Shown here one piece after another: positions 55,417 to 63,704 of a DNA stretch of 64,000 nucleotides. How positions within the stretch are numbered: position 1 is the first letter of the stretch; every line of letters starts with the position of its first letter. The notes under the pieces are model-generated. The model ran no database searches. It had not been told where the DNA came from and worked only from the letters and a program-made list of their open reading frames with translations. Made by a program: the position numbers and the translations under genes. Source of the DNA: an uncultured Bacillota bacterium (GTDB taxonomy: Bacteria; Bacillota_I; Bacilli_A; RF39; UBA660); contig CAUAFL010000001.1 of the NCBI GenBank assembly GCA_958428295.1, positions 62,001 to 126,000 on the forward strand, given 5' to 3'.

Positions 55417-56211
55417 ATGTGTTCTTTAGCAGTAGATGATTTAACCGTTTATCCCTTTAAAAACTTAAATTTATTATTTCCTAGTAATACTTTTACAATG
55501 ATCGCAGGTTCTAATCAGAGTGGTAAGACTATGCTTATTAGAGTAATGAGTGGATTAGTAGTGACCAAAAAGATGGTTCGTATTAATAGGACCTATTTAG
55601 AGGAACTATCTTCTTATGAACGATCTAAGAAAATTGGTGTTTTTCTGGGTGGTGAAGAATGGTATTTTCTTTTCAAAACCGTAGAAGAGGAGCTTCGCTT
55701 TCCTTTAGAAAATTTACGGTATGAAAAGGACGTTATTGATCAATTAGTTAAAAATATTGCTTCCGATTTTCATTTAAATGCTATTTTAAAGTTAAATCCT
55801 AATCATCTGTCGAAATTTTTAAAGGTGAAAGTATTACTAGCTCTTGAAGTTATTACCAAACCAGAGTTGTTGCTACTTGATGATCCTACTAAGATGTTAA
55901 CTAAAAAGGAAGCTGCTGAAGTTATTCGTATTTTAAATAAACAGCAGTCTTTGGGGATGACAATTATTATGACTACTTCTAACCTTAATGACGTACTGGA
56001 GGCTAAAACTTCTAAGTTATATTTATTACATCAGGGTAAAATAGTTTTAGAGGGAGCTCCTTTTGTTGTGTTAAATGAGGATAGTTTAATTAATAAAATC
56101 GGTTTGCGGCTTCCCTTTATGGTTGATCTTTGTGTTAAACTGAAATATTATAATTTAATTGATACTATTGATTTAAATCCAGAAAGTTTGGTGAATCACT
56201 TATGGAAATAA
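55417..56211 (+). CDS. ECF transporter ATPase EcfA1-like, catalytic motifs eroded
   Basis: This is an ATP-binding-cassette protein in the position of EcfA1 (before EcfA2 and EcfT, next to truA). Walker A is kept as GSNQSGKT (31-38). The Q-loop FQNP-type motif reads VFLGGEEW, the LSGGQ signature reads HLSKFLK, Walker B is LLLLDDPT with Asp in place of the catalytic Glu, and the His switch reads TTSNL (Ser). So ATP binding may persist, while hydrolysis and partner contacts look impaired. The reading frame is intact. Confidence 0.75.
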   Translation: MCSLAVDDLTVYPFKNLNLLFPSNTFTMIAGSNQSGKTMLIRVMSGLVVTKKMVRINRTYLEELSSYERSKKIGVFLGGEEWYFLFKTVEEELRFPLENLRYEKDVIDQLVKNIASDFHLNAILKLNPNHLSKFLKVKVLLALEVITKPELLLLDDPTKMLTKKEAAEVIRILNKQQSLGMTIIMTTSNLNDVLEAKTSKLYLLHQGKIVLEGAPFVVLNEDSLINKIGLRLPFMVDLCVKLKYYNLIDTIDLNPESLVNHLWK

Positions 56212-56996
56212 AATTTCAACGTATTAGTGGAGGCGAATTGACGAATCTTTCCTTTTGTATTCCTCATGGTCAGATCACAGGAATTACGGGTCAGGGGAAG
56301 AGTACAGCACTAAAATTATTAGACTTGTTAATTCCTTTTAAGGGAAGTGTATTTTATGATGGGAAAAAACCCCTTAAGAAAGAGTTGTATATGTTTCGCA
56401 AAGAGTTGGTGTTAGTGACGGAGAATTTTGTCAATCAGTTTCAACTCTCTTCTATTTATGCGTATTTTGCTTATTATATAAAATATTATCGTATTGAAGT
56501 AAAAAATGTGGAGGAAAAAATGAAAGGTGCTCTTAAGATCGTTGGGTTAGATAGTAGTTTACTAAAGAAGGATTTTGTCAAATTGTCTAGTAGTGAATTA
56601 AAAAAGGTTCAATTAGCATTAGCCTTTTTATCAAATCCCAAAGTTATTTTATTGGATGAACCGTTTATTCATTTAGATGAAAAAGAAGAGAAAAAAATTT
56701 TTCGTATTCTAGAAAAATTGAAGGATAAGTTTGGAAAAACAATCGTGCTAGCTAGTAATAATAGTGAAATATTGTATCAGTATACTAGTCATTTAATTGT
56801 TTTAGAAGAAGCAACCGTGTTATTAGAGGGAGCGACGGATCAGCTATATTTTGAAAGTGATGCGCTTCGTAAAACTTCACTTGATATTCCGGAAATTGTA
56901 TCATTTATTCAATTAGTTGAAGAAAAAAAAGGAATTTCTTTAGATCACCGCAAGGATGTACGGGATTTAATAAAGGATATTTATCGGAATGTATAG
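56202..56996 (+). CDS. ECF transporter ATPase EcfA2-like, partly eroded
   Basis: The second ABC ATPase of the module. Walker A GITGQGKS (27-34) and Walker B VILLDEPFIHLD are intact. The Q-loop region reads VTENFVNQF rather than FQ, the signature is LSSSE rather than LSGGQ, and the switch His is Asn in LASNNSEI. It overlaps EcfA1 by 10 bases and EcfT by 8, so all are coupled. No S component lies here, as usual for group II ECF modules. Confidence 0.75.
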   Translation: MEIKFQRISGGELTNLSFCIPHGQITGITGQGKSTALKLLDLLIPFKGSVFYDGKKPLKKELYMFRKELVLVTENFVNQFQLSSIYAYFAYYIKYYRIEVKNVEEKMKGALKIVGLDSSLLKKDFVKLSSSELKKVQLALAFLSNPKVILLDEPFIHLDEKEEKKIFRILEKLKDKFGKTIVLASNNSEILYQYTSHLIVLEEATVLLEGATDQLYFESDALRKTSLDIPEIVSFIQLVEEKKGISLDHRKDVRDLIKDIYRNV

Positions 56997-57525
56997 TGAA
57001 GAAGTAGAACGGGTGCCATTAAAATCCTTGACGATCAGTTTTATGTTGGCACTAGGAATGATTTTTGTAGTCCCAAATTCATTGTTAAAATTGTTAGGAT
57101 TTAGTTTGTTTTTCTTATTTATTCACAGATTTGGGCTTTATTGTTGTCGAGTTTTGTCGATAACAGCCATTTTGATAGGGGTTATCCACATTTGCTGTGG
57201 AAAACTTACGATTTTATCATGGTGTTTATTGTTTATAGGTAGTGTTATCATTTATGTGGCAAATATTCCTAAATCTTTATGTTTTCAAGTGCTGGGCTGC
57301 TTTTTCCCCCAGAAAATAGCTTATTGGGGACTTTATTTTTTTCATGTGTTTCACTATACCATAACTCAATTACAGTATCACTATCAACAAGCAAAGGAAT
57401 TTTCGGTATCATCCTTTTATTTACATTTCTTTAGGTATCTTGCGCTTAGTTATCAGACTAGTTTGGTAATTGCTCAAAAGTTGCAGCAAGTCTATTGTCA
57501 TCGTTTTTTTGGTTATCGCCCTTAA
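56989..57525 (+). CDS. EcfT-like transmembrane protein, short
   Basis: The membrane subunit of the ECF energy-coupling module by position: 178 residues against about 265 usually, with about four hydrophobic segments (15-30, 32-65, 70-92, 98-115). The two Ala-Arg-Gly/Ser coupling motifs of EcfT, which contact the ATPases, are not visible; the C-terminus ends LQQVYCHRFFGYRP. It is followed by truA within 14 bases, the usual order. Confidence 0.6.
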   Translation: MYSEEVERVPLKSLTISFMLALGMIFVVPNSLLKLLGFSLFFLFIHRFGLYCCRVLSITAILIGVIHICCGKLTILSWCLLFIGSVIIYVANIPKSLCFQVLGCFFPQKIAYWGLYFFHVFHYTITQLQYHYQQAKEFSVSSFYLHFFRYLALSYQTSLVIAQKLQQVYCHRFFGYRP

Positions 57526-57538
57526 AGGAGGAATTTAT

Positions 57539-58306
57539 GTGCGCTATTTAATTCAATTTTCTTATGATGGAACTAATTTTGCTGGTTATCAAGCACAGCC
57601 TAATACGAACTTACGGACAATTCAGGGGACGATAGAAGAGGTTCTTACTTCTATTAATAATCATCACCGGGTAAAGATTACTGCGACAGGTCGGACGGAT
57701 CGAGGGGTACACGCTATGAGTCAGTATGCTCATCTTGATATGACCGTAGAAATTACCTCCTCCCAGTTAAAACGGGCATTAAATAGTTATTTGCCTGCTG
57801 ATATTCATGTCATCAGGGTAGAGGAGGCACCTAGTAATTTTCATGTTCGCTATGCTACGATTGCGAAAGAATATCAATATCGTATTAATGTAGGTGAGTA
57901 TCAACCACTTAGACGACACTATGTCTACCAACATAATCATCCCCTTGCTGTTGAAAAGATGCAAAAGGCACTTGCGTATTTGGTGGGGACTCATGATTTT
58001 AGGGCCTTTGTTACCGAAAATGAGAATCAAAAAAATTGTGTACGGACACTTTTTAGTGCACATCTTTGTTTTGATCCAGTGTTTACGGAAGAGTTAGTAT
58101 TTACTTTTCGGGGGGATGGTTTTATGCGTTATCAGGTACGGAATATGGTTGGTTTATTGTTAAAAGTTGGTACTGGTAAGATTGAGCCACTTTTAGTAAA
58201 AGAAATTTTAGAGAGTAAGACCCGCGGCAAATTTGGCGCACGGGCACCAAGTGCGGGATTATGTCTTGTAGAGGTAGTATTGGACCGGACAAAGCTTTTC
58301 CCTTAG
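57539..58306 (+). CDS. truA: tRNA pseudouridine synthase A
   Basis: TruA makes pseudouridines 38-40 in the anticodon arm of many tRNAs. The 255-residue product starts MRYLIQFSYDGTNFAGYQ. The catalytic Asp is in GRTDRGVHAMSQ and other landmarks are FHVRY, HDFRAF and GDGFMRYQVRNMVG. GTG 57539 is preferred because AGGAGG lies at 57526-57531; frames reaching further upstream overlap ecfT and lack a site. Confidence 0.95.
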   Translation: MRYLIQFSYDGTNFAGYQAQPNTNLRTIQGTIEEVLTSINNHHRVKITATGRTDRGVHAMSQYAHLDMTVEITSSQLKRALNSYLPADIHVIRVEEAPSNFHVRYATIAKEYQYRINVGEYQPLRRHYVYQHNHPLAVEKMQKALAYLVGTHDFRAFVTENENQKNCVRTLFSAHLCFDPVFTEELVFTFRGDGFMRYQVRNMVGLLLKVGTGKIEPLLVKEILESKTRGKFGARAPSAGLCLVEVVLDRTKLFP

Positions 58307-58367
58307 CCTTCTATACAATTTCCTTTTTTTGTGCTACGATAGGAAAAATAGAAAGAAGGCGTCCTAA

Positions 58368-59555
58368 ATGTTAGCTCTTTTATTTTTGCCGTTTTATTTT
58401 TTACTGAATTGTTATCTTTGTCGTGTCTTAATCACCTATCTTTGTGCTTGTAGTCAATTCTTTGGCAAACGTTTTCCACGGTTTGTTTTTTATCTCTTAT
58501 ACAGTTTCTTTGCTAGCAGTTTTTTGATTGGTTTTTTGTTGTCTAGTGGCAATTTTCAAAGGTTTTTTAAAGTTGTTGGTAATTCTTTTTTAGGTGTCCT
58601 TATCTATGGGGTGCTCGCTATCCTAGTTGTTAAGATAGGCTGGTTTCTATGGTGTCGGTTTCGTCATGTAACTTCTTATCAACCTTCTTTAAAACAAGTC
58701 GTACTGGGAGGGTCGTGTTGTTTGTTTTTAATTTATGCGATCAGTGTCGCCGGGGTTATTCATGCCAAACAATTAACTCTTACTTCCTATCATTTAACCG
58801 TTCCTAAAAAAGCCAAGACTGCCTCCATGAAAATTGCTCTTGTCTCCGATTTACACTTAGGTTATACTACTTCTTATCGCCAAATTGCACAAATGGTCGC
58901 AATGATTAATGAGCAGCAAGTAGATGCGGTGGTGATTGCTGGGGATATTTTTGATAATAATTATGAAGCGATTGCCAATCCACAATCGTTTCAACAATTG
59001 TTTTTAGGATTACAAAGTCGTTATGGGGTTTATGCTGTGAATGGAAATCATGATGTTAAAGAAAAGGAACTTGCTGGTTTTACTTTTCCTCAGGTCACGC
59101 CTCCTATTAGTGATCAGCGAATGAATGCCTTTTTAGAACGCTCAGGAATTACTCTATTGCAGGATCAATATGTATTATTACCTAATGATGTTTATTTGTA
59201 TGGACGAGTAGATGCCAAAAAGAAAGGGCGAGCACGAACACGTAAAACGGCTTCTCAAATTACTTCAGTTTTAGATAGCAATAAACCACTTATTGTCATT
59301 GATCATGAACCTAATGAGTTATCAGCCTTGGCAGAAGCTTTAGTGGATGTTACTTTATCAGGACATACGCATGATGGACAACTTTTTCCTCTTAATTTGT
59401 TAATTAATATTTTTTATGAAAATAGTTATGGTTATCAACAAAATAAATCTATGCATAGTATTGTTACTTCAGGCGTAGGATTATTTGGACCTAACATGCG
59501 TGTATTTACTAACGCAGAAGTTTGTCTTGTAACGATTGATTTTTCTATGGATTAG
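58368..59555 (+). CDS. Membrane-anchored metallophosphoesterase
   Basis: The calcineurin-like protein has four or so hydrophobic helices in the first 130 residues and a phosphoesterase domain about 150-390. Metal-site motifs are SDLHLG, AGDIFD, GNHDVK and SGHTHDGQ, the pattern of YaeI/YkuE-type enzymes, which may act on lipid headgroups. It has a start ATG 58368 with AAGAAGG upstream. It sits between truA and rplM, an insertion in a usually tight order. Confidence 0.9.
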   Translation: MLALLFLPFYFLLNCYLCRVLITYLCACSQFFGKRFPRFVFYLLYSFFASSFLIGFLLSSGNFQRFFKVVGNSFLGVLIYGVLAILVVKIGWFLWCRFRHVTSYQPSLKQVVLGGSCCLFLIYAISVAGVIHAKQLTLTSYHLTVPKKAKTASMKIALVSDLHLGYTTSYRQIAQMVAMINEQQVDAVVIAGDIFDNNYEAIANPQSFQQLFLGLQSRYGVYAVNGNHDVKEKELAGFTFPQVTPPISDQRMNAFLERSGITLLQDQYVLLPNDVYLYGRVDAKKKGRARTRKTASQITSVLDSNKPLIVIDHEPNELSALAEALVDVTLSGHTHDGQLFPLNLLINIFYENSYGYQQNKSMHSIVTSGVGLFGPNMRVFTNAEVCLVTIDFSMD

Positions 59556-59558
59556 TGA

Positions 59559-59587
59559 TTGACTTTAGGCTTAGCTTTTGGTATAAT
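59559..59587 (+). promoter_or_regulatory. Promoter of rplM-rpsI
   Basis: TTGACT at 59559-59564, TATAAT at 59582-59587, 17-base spacer. Confidence 0.8.
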
Positions 59588-59604
59588 TTTAATCGGTACA
59601 TTTT

Positions 59605-59645
59605 ATATCCCCACATAGATTGAACTGTGGGAAAGTTCAATTTAA
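59605..59645 (+). promoter_or_regulatory. rplM leader with pseudoknot-capable structure
   Basis: CCCACA (59610-59615) can pair with TGTGGG (59626-59631), and TTGAAC (59620-59625), which lies in that loop, can pair with GTTCAA (59635-59640), an H-type pseudoknot just before the ribosome site. It fits the class of ribosomal protein L13 leaders that let the protein autoregulate. Identity with the known L13 leader is from memory. Confidence 0.7.
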
Positions 59646-59661
59646 GTAAAGGAGAAAGAAT

Positions 59662-60090
59662 ATGACAAGTTATATGCAAAAAAAGGAAACAGTAAAGAGA
59701 AGCTGGTATGTGATCGATGCAGAAGGGAAACCTTTAGGTCGTGTTGCTAGTAAGGCTGCTCATATCCTACGTGGAAAACATAAGCCGACGTTTACGCCGC
59801 ATGTTGATTGTGGTGATTATGTAATTATTGTCAATGCTTCGAAAGTAGCTTTAACAGGTAATAAGTTAAATGACAAAAAGTATTATAGTCATTCTCAGTA
59901 TCCAGGTGGATTAAGAGAGAGAACTGCCAAAGAGATGATTGAAAAATATCCACAAGAAATGGTTGAAAAAGCAGTCAAAGGGATGTTACCTAAGAATCGT
60001 TTAGGTAGAAGTATGTATAAAAAATTATTTGTTTATACGGATAATCAACATCCACATATGGCTCAAAAGCCTGAAGAAATGGATATTTAA
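59662..60090 (+). CDS. rplM: 50S ribosomal protein L13
   Basis: L13 binds 23S rRNA early in assembly. The 142 residues match the family throughout: [65 protein letters not shown] precedes ATG 59662. It is followed by rpsI after 14 bases, the universal pair, and preceded by a structured leader. Confidence 0.98.
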   Translation: MTSYMQKKETVKRSWYVIDAEGKPLGRVASKAAHILRGKHKPTFTPHVDCGDYVIIVNASKVALTGNKLNDKKYYSHSQYPGGLRERTAKEMIEKYPQEMVEKAVKGMLPKNRLGRSMYKKLFVYTDNQHPHMAQKPEEMDI

Positions 60091-60104
60091 GAGGGAGGTT
60101 TATG

Positions 60105-60527
60105 ATGGCAAAAGAGAAAAAAGTTTATACGGGAACAGGCAGAAGAAAAACAAGTGTTGCTCGGGTAGCCTTAACACCGGGAACTGGTAAAATTACCATT
60201 AATGGTCGTGATGTAAATGAATATTTCCCTTATCCTACTTTGGTAATGGACTTAACACAACCATTAGATGTTACCAATACAAGAGAAATGTTTGATGTTG
60301 TTGCGAATGTTTCTGGTGGAGGTTTTTCTGGTCAGGCTGGTGCTGTAAGACTAGGAATTGCAAGAAGTCTCTTAGTTTATGATGCAGCAACCCCTGCTGA
60401 TTCTGAAAATAGTTATCGTAAAACACTTAAAGCTTTGGGATTTATTACTCGTGATTCACGTAAAAAAGAACGTAAAAAACCGGGTCTTAAGAAAGCTCGT
60501 AGAGCACCACAGTTCTCAAAACGTTAA
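60105..60527 (+). CDS. rpsI: 30S ribosomal protein S9
   Basis: S9 sits at the small-subunit P-site. The product of about 140 residues has [14 protein letters not shown] and ends with the basic tail [14 protein letters not shown] that reaches P-site tRNA. Two ATGs lie at 60102 and 60105; 60105 has better spacing from GGGAGG at 60093-60098. A strong terminator follows. Confidence 0.98.
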   Translation: MAKEKKVYTGTGRRKTSVARVALTPGTGKITINGRDVNEYFPYPTLVMDLTQPLDVTNTREMFDVVANVSGGGFSGQAGAVRLGIARSLLVYDAATPADSENSYRKTLKALGFITRDSRKKERKKPGLKKARRAPQFSKR

Positions 60528-60547
60528 TATTTATTATTGTTTCTTGG

Positions 60548-60581
60548 ACCATTGAATTGTTTCTAATTCAGTGGTTTTTTT
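60548..60581 (+). terminator. Terminator after rpsI
   Basis: ACCATTGAATT pairs over 11 bp, one G-U included, with AATTCAGTGGT, followed by T-run. Confidence 0.9.
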
Positions 60582-60666
60582 GTGGGATATTTGATTTTAG
60601 TCTTCAATATTTTAGACACAAAATACATATTTTAGCATACATTACGTTAGAGGGAGGAATTTATGT

Positions 60667-61008
60667 ATGTTAAAGTTAACCCTTTTGCAACAACTGTTAG
60701 TAGTCTCTATTGCTCTTAGTACGATTACGTGTGCTTTTGTTCAAAAGACAAAAAAACACTTTAAGTGTTCAGACTGTCTTTGTATTTATAGCTTATTTGT
60801 GAATATGGTTTTTGGGGTTTTGTTCTGTATTAGTTTTACAACAGTTACCTTTCCTGCTAGTTTGTGGGTTGGTTTTTTTAGTTTTATTGGAGCGGATACC
60901 TTATATAAGTCATTAGAAGGAAAATTGGCATCTTATTCATCATTAATAAAAAAGCAACTGATTGAGGTACCTAAGGAAAATTTAATTAAAACAGGAAGTG
61001 AAAAATAA
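60667..61008 (+). CDS. Phage-type holin
   Basis: A 113-residue protein with two or three hydrophobic segments (about 5-22, 42-58, 64-80), matching small phage-lysis holin patterns (VGFFSFIGADTLYKSLEGKL). Start ATG 60667 follows GGGAGGAA. The next gene overlaps by one base and encodes a wall peptidase, the holin-endolysin order. No other phage genes are near. Confidence 0.75.
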   Translation: MLKLTLLQQLLVVSIALSTITCAFVQKTKKHFKCSDCLCIYSLFVNMVFGVLFCISFTTVTFPASLWVGFFSFIGADTLYKSLEGKLASYSSLIKKQLIEVPKENLIKTGSEK

Positions 61009-61682
61009 TGGAAAAACCGATTTATCCTAGTCAGTATATGCGTATTACGCAAGGGTATATGGAAGGAACGCATCAAGATAGTTATGCTATTGATGAAGCA
61101 GGAAGTGATTCTGGTATTGATTATATGAAAGCGCCGTTTACTGGTGTCATTAAAAAAATTTATACCCAAGATGCCAATGAAGTGTGGTTAGAAAGTACGG
61201 ATCCTGTTCTTTATCCTGATGGTACAGTCGACTATCTGACCATGATGTTTGCACATGATAATGATGTTTCTGATTTATCAGTAGGTCAAATTATTAGTCA
61301 AGGAGCTCGTTTTTATGAAGAAGGGACAAAGGGAAACGCTACGGGCAATCATGTTCATATAGAGTGTGGTAAGGGAAAATTCACAGGTAGTGGTTGGCAT
61401 CAAAATAGTGCTGGTTACTGGTCTATTAATGCTGGGAAGAATCCTACGGAGTGTTTATGGATTGATGATAGTATTAAGATTTTAGATAATCATGGTTATC
61501 CATTTAAAAAGATCGTAGAAGATCAAGAAGACACCAAAGAACCACCGGTTACTGTTCCACCAGTAGAGGAAACGCCTGAGCCTCTTCCAGTAGCACCACA
61601 ACCCAAATTAATTTTTACCTGTCAACAAAAAGATGTTTATGCTATTTATTTGAACCCAGGAGACAAGTTGTATTTAGAGTAG
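61008..61682 (+). CDS. M23-like (LytM) peptidase, endolysin-like
   Basis: The 224 residues begin MEKPIYPSQYMRITQGY and hold an M23-type fold: SYAIDEAGSDSGIDYMKAPFTG, MFAHDND and GNATGNHVHIECGKG with the His-X-His zinc motif. The tail is Pro/Glu-rich (PPVEETPEPLPVAP) and ends with a short beta segment. No signal peptide is seen, so export through the holin fits. It shares a base with the holin gene. Confidence 0.82.
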   Translation: MEKPIYPSQYMRITQGYMEGTHQDSYAIDEAGSDSGIDYMKAPFTGVIKKIYTQDANEVWLESTDPVLYPDGTVDYLTMMFAHDNDVSDLSVGQIISQGARFYEEGTKGNATGNHVHIECGKGKFTGSGWHQNSAGYWSINAGKNPTECLWIDDSIKILDNHGYPFKKIVEDQEDTKEPPVTVPPVEETPEPLPVAPQPKLIFTCQQKDVYAIYLNPGDKLYLE

Positions 61683-61716
61683 ATCTATGTTAGAATGTTC
61701 TTCATGAGGTGGTAGT

Positions 61717-62400
61717 GTGATTCCAATTATCGTAAAACAATCTAAAGAGGAACGACTTAATCATTTTTATCATGTGATGATGATTTTTATGATAGGTTGT
61801 TTTTTAGGTGTGGTTTACGAGACGATTTATTGCTATTTCCAATTTGGTTATTTTGAAAGTCGCCGTGGTTTAATTTATGGCCCTTTTAATGCAGTATATG
61901 GTGTGGGAGCAGTTGTCTTAACAGAATGTTTGAAAAATAAAAAGAGTTTAGTCTCTTTATTTGTTAATGGCTTTTTATTAGGTGGTTTGGTAGAATATAT
62001 GTGTTCCTGGGTTCAGGAAACTTTTTTTGGAACACTTTCTTGGGATTATAGTAAGTATATTCTTAATTTTGATGGAAGAACAAGTGTTTTTCATATGTTA
62101 GGCTGGGGGTTAATGGCGTTAGTATTCATGGCTTATTTGTATCCTGTTTTTATTAAGGTTTTAGATTTAGTGCCACGTGATAGACGATTTTTGATTACGC
62201 TTGGTATTACTGTTTTTTTTGTGATAAACATGGCAGTTTCTGCTTATGCAAATGTCAGACAGGAGGAACGGAGTCGGGGAATAGAAGCGACTAGTGGTTT
62301 ACAACACTTTTTTGATAAACATTATCCAGATGAGCGTTTGGAAAAAATTTATCCCAATAAGAAAAAAGCTGCCGAAATGAAAAAGCATCGCCGTGCATGA
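61717..62400 (+). CDS. CmpB-type membrane protein (putative ABC transporter permease)
   Basis: The 227-residue protein has five or so hydrophobic helices and matches the family called ABC_trans_CmpB: FMIGCFLGVVYETIYCYF, SRRGLIYGPFNAVYGVGAVV, YMCSWVQETFFGTLSWDYSK. The family name implies transport but function is not proven. The start is GTG 61717 with GAGGTGG upstream. A hairpin terminator lies at 62489-62536. Confidence 0.85.
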   Translation: MIPIIVKQSKEERLNHFYHVMMIFMIGCFLGVVYETIYCYFQFGYFESRRGLIYGPFNAVYGVGAVVLTECLKNKKSLVSLFVNGFLLGGLVEYMCSWVQETFFGTLSWDYSKYILNFDGRTSVFHMLGWGLMALVFMAYLYPVFIKVLDLVPRDRRFLITLGITVFFVINMAVSAYANVRQEERSRGIEATSGLQHFFDKHYPDERLEKIYPNKKKAAEMKKHRRA

Positions 62401-62793
62401 TGTGAAAGAACAATTAAAAAATTAGTTGAACTAGTTTTCAAACTGTTGACAAATGAATTTAGTTAATAGTGATGTAAATAAATTATGTAAGGATAGCTTT
62501 TATTCCCAAAAATTAAGCTTACTATCCTTATTTTTTGTGTTTTGATATCCATTATATTGGGAATAAAAGAAAGTAAGTGATAAATATGGCAATGACAAAA
62601 AGAGATAATAGTAAGTAATGTTGATAAAGATAGGGATGTAAGATAAAGTGTCTAAGTCTTGACTTACATCCCCTTATGTTTAAAATAGAAATAAACTGAG
62701 TATTTATTTTTATCTACTATTTTTCCATACAAAAAGACAAATAAGTTTTTTTACCTATTTGTCAACAATCTGAAAGTAGGTACGGCCTACTTT
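62401..62793. other. Intergenic region with several inverted repeats
   Basis: About 390 bases without a supportable gene. It holds a terminator (AAGGATAG/CTATCCTT, 62489-62536), a perfect 10-bp inverted repeat GGGATGTAAG/CTTACATCCC with a 20-base loop (about 62633-62672), a GACAAATA/TATTTGTC repeat (about 62737-62764) and AAAGTAGG/CCTACTTT (about 62773-62793). A TTGACA at 62446 lacks a good -10 box. Confidence 0.55.
62489..62536 (+). terminator. Terminator after CmpB-type gene
   Basis: AAGGATAGCTT and AAGCTTACTATCCTT arms followed by ATTTTTT. Confidence 0.75.
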
Positions 62794-63594
62794 TTAACCT
62801 AGAGCAACATCTAATACCATCATTAGTGTAAATCCAAAGAGAGTGAAGAAGGCCATCAGATCTTTCTTTTTATTGGCTTGACTTTCCGGAATTAATTCTT
62901 GAACAACCACATAAATCATGGCCCCTGCTGCAAAAGCTAATAAGAATGGTAATAGGGATCGTACTTTTAAGACTAGTAATGCCCCTAAAACAGCTGCTAT
63001 TGGCTCTACAATTCCTGATAATTGTCCATAAAAGAAAGATTTACTACGCGAGTAACCTTCTCTTCTTAGGGGTAGGCTAACAGCACTTCCCTCAGGAAAG
63101 TTTTGTAGTCCAATTCCTAGTGCTAGAGTCATGGCTGCTGCTAGTGTGGTTCCATTAAGACTATAAGCTAAGCTACCAAATGCGACACCGACGGCTAAAC
63201 CTTCTGGGATATTATGAATTGTTATAGAAGAAATGAGCATTAGGCATCGTTTGACACTGGCACTGTTTTCCTTCTTTTTATGCTTATCGACAGCATCATA
63301 AAGTTTATCACCAATAAACAGTAAGACACCACCAGCTAGGAAACCTAGTGCTACGATTAGCCAAGGAATCATTTTTAAGTTTTCAGCCATTTCAATTGCT
63401 GGGCTAATCAAACTAAAAAAACTTGCAGCAATCATCACGCCAGCAGCAAAACCTAATAGCGCGTCCATAACAGTCTTGTTTACTTTTTTGAAGAAAAACA
63501 CAACTGCAGCTCCAAGGGCTGTTACTCCCCAAGTGAATATGGTTGCTAAGAGAGCTTGCATCACTGGGGATGCTTGTTTAAATACATCTATCAT
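62794..63594 (-). CDS. ZIP family divalent metal transporter
   Basis: This 266-residue protein has eight hydrophobic segments. ZIP signature helices are SITIHNIPEGLAVGVAFG and LGIGLQNFPEGSAVS, with the metal-binding His, Asn, Glu. The loop after helix 3 is short (KHKKKENSASVKR). It imports or exports zinc or related metals and balances the zinc exporter at 40581. AGAGGTG precedes the start ATG at 63594. Confidence 0.93.
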   Translation of the reverse strand: MIDVFKQASPVMQALLATIFTWGVTALGAAVVFFFKKVNKTVMDALLGFAAGVMIAASFFSLISPAIEMAENLKMIPWLIVALGFLAGGVLLFIGDKLYDAVDKHKKKENSASVKRCLMLISSITIHNIPEGLAVGVAFGSLAYSLNGTTLAAAMTLALGIGLQNFPEGSAVSLPLRREGYSRSKSFFYGQLSGIVEPIAAVLGALLVLKVRSLLPFLLAFAAGAMIYVVVQELIPESQANKKKDLMAFFTLFGFTLMMVLDVALG

Positions 63595-63704
63595 ATATAC
63601 ACCTCTAGTAGTAGGGTATGATAGTTTATTTCCTAGGGTTGGGTCTTTGCCTAAGAGTGTACTTTAATTTTTGTAAATGACATAAAATATGTTAGGTGAG
63701 TATA

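Noticed and set aside
62581..62625. A ten-codon frame starting ATGGCAATGACA
   Set aside because: It has no convincing ribosome site, promoter or homologue and is too short to support.
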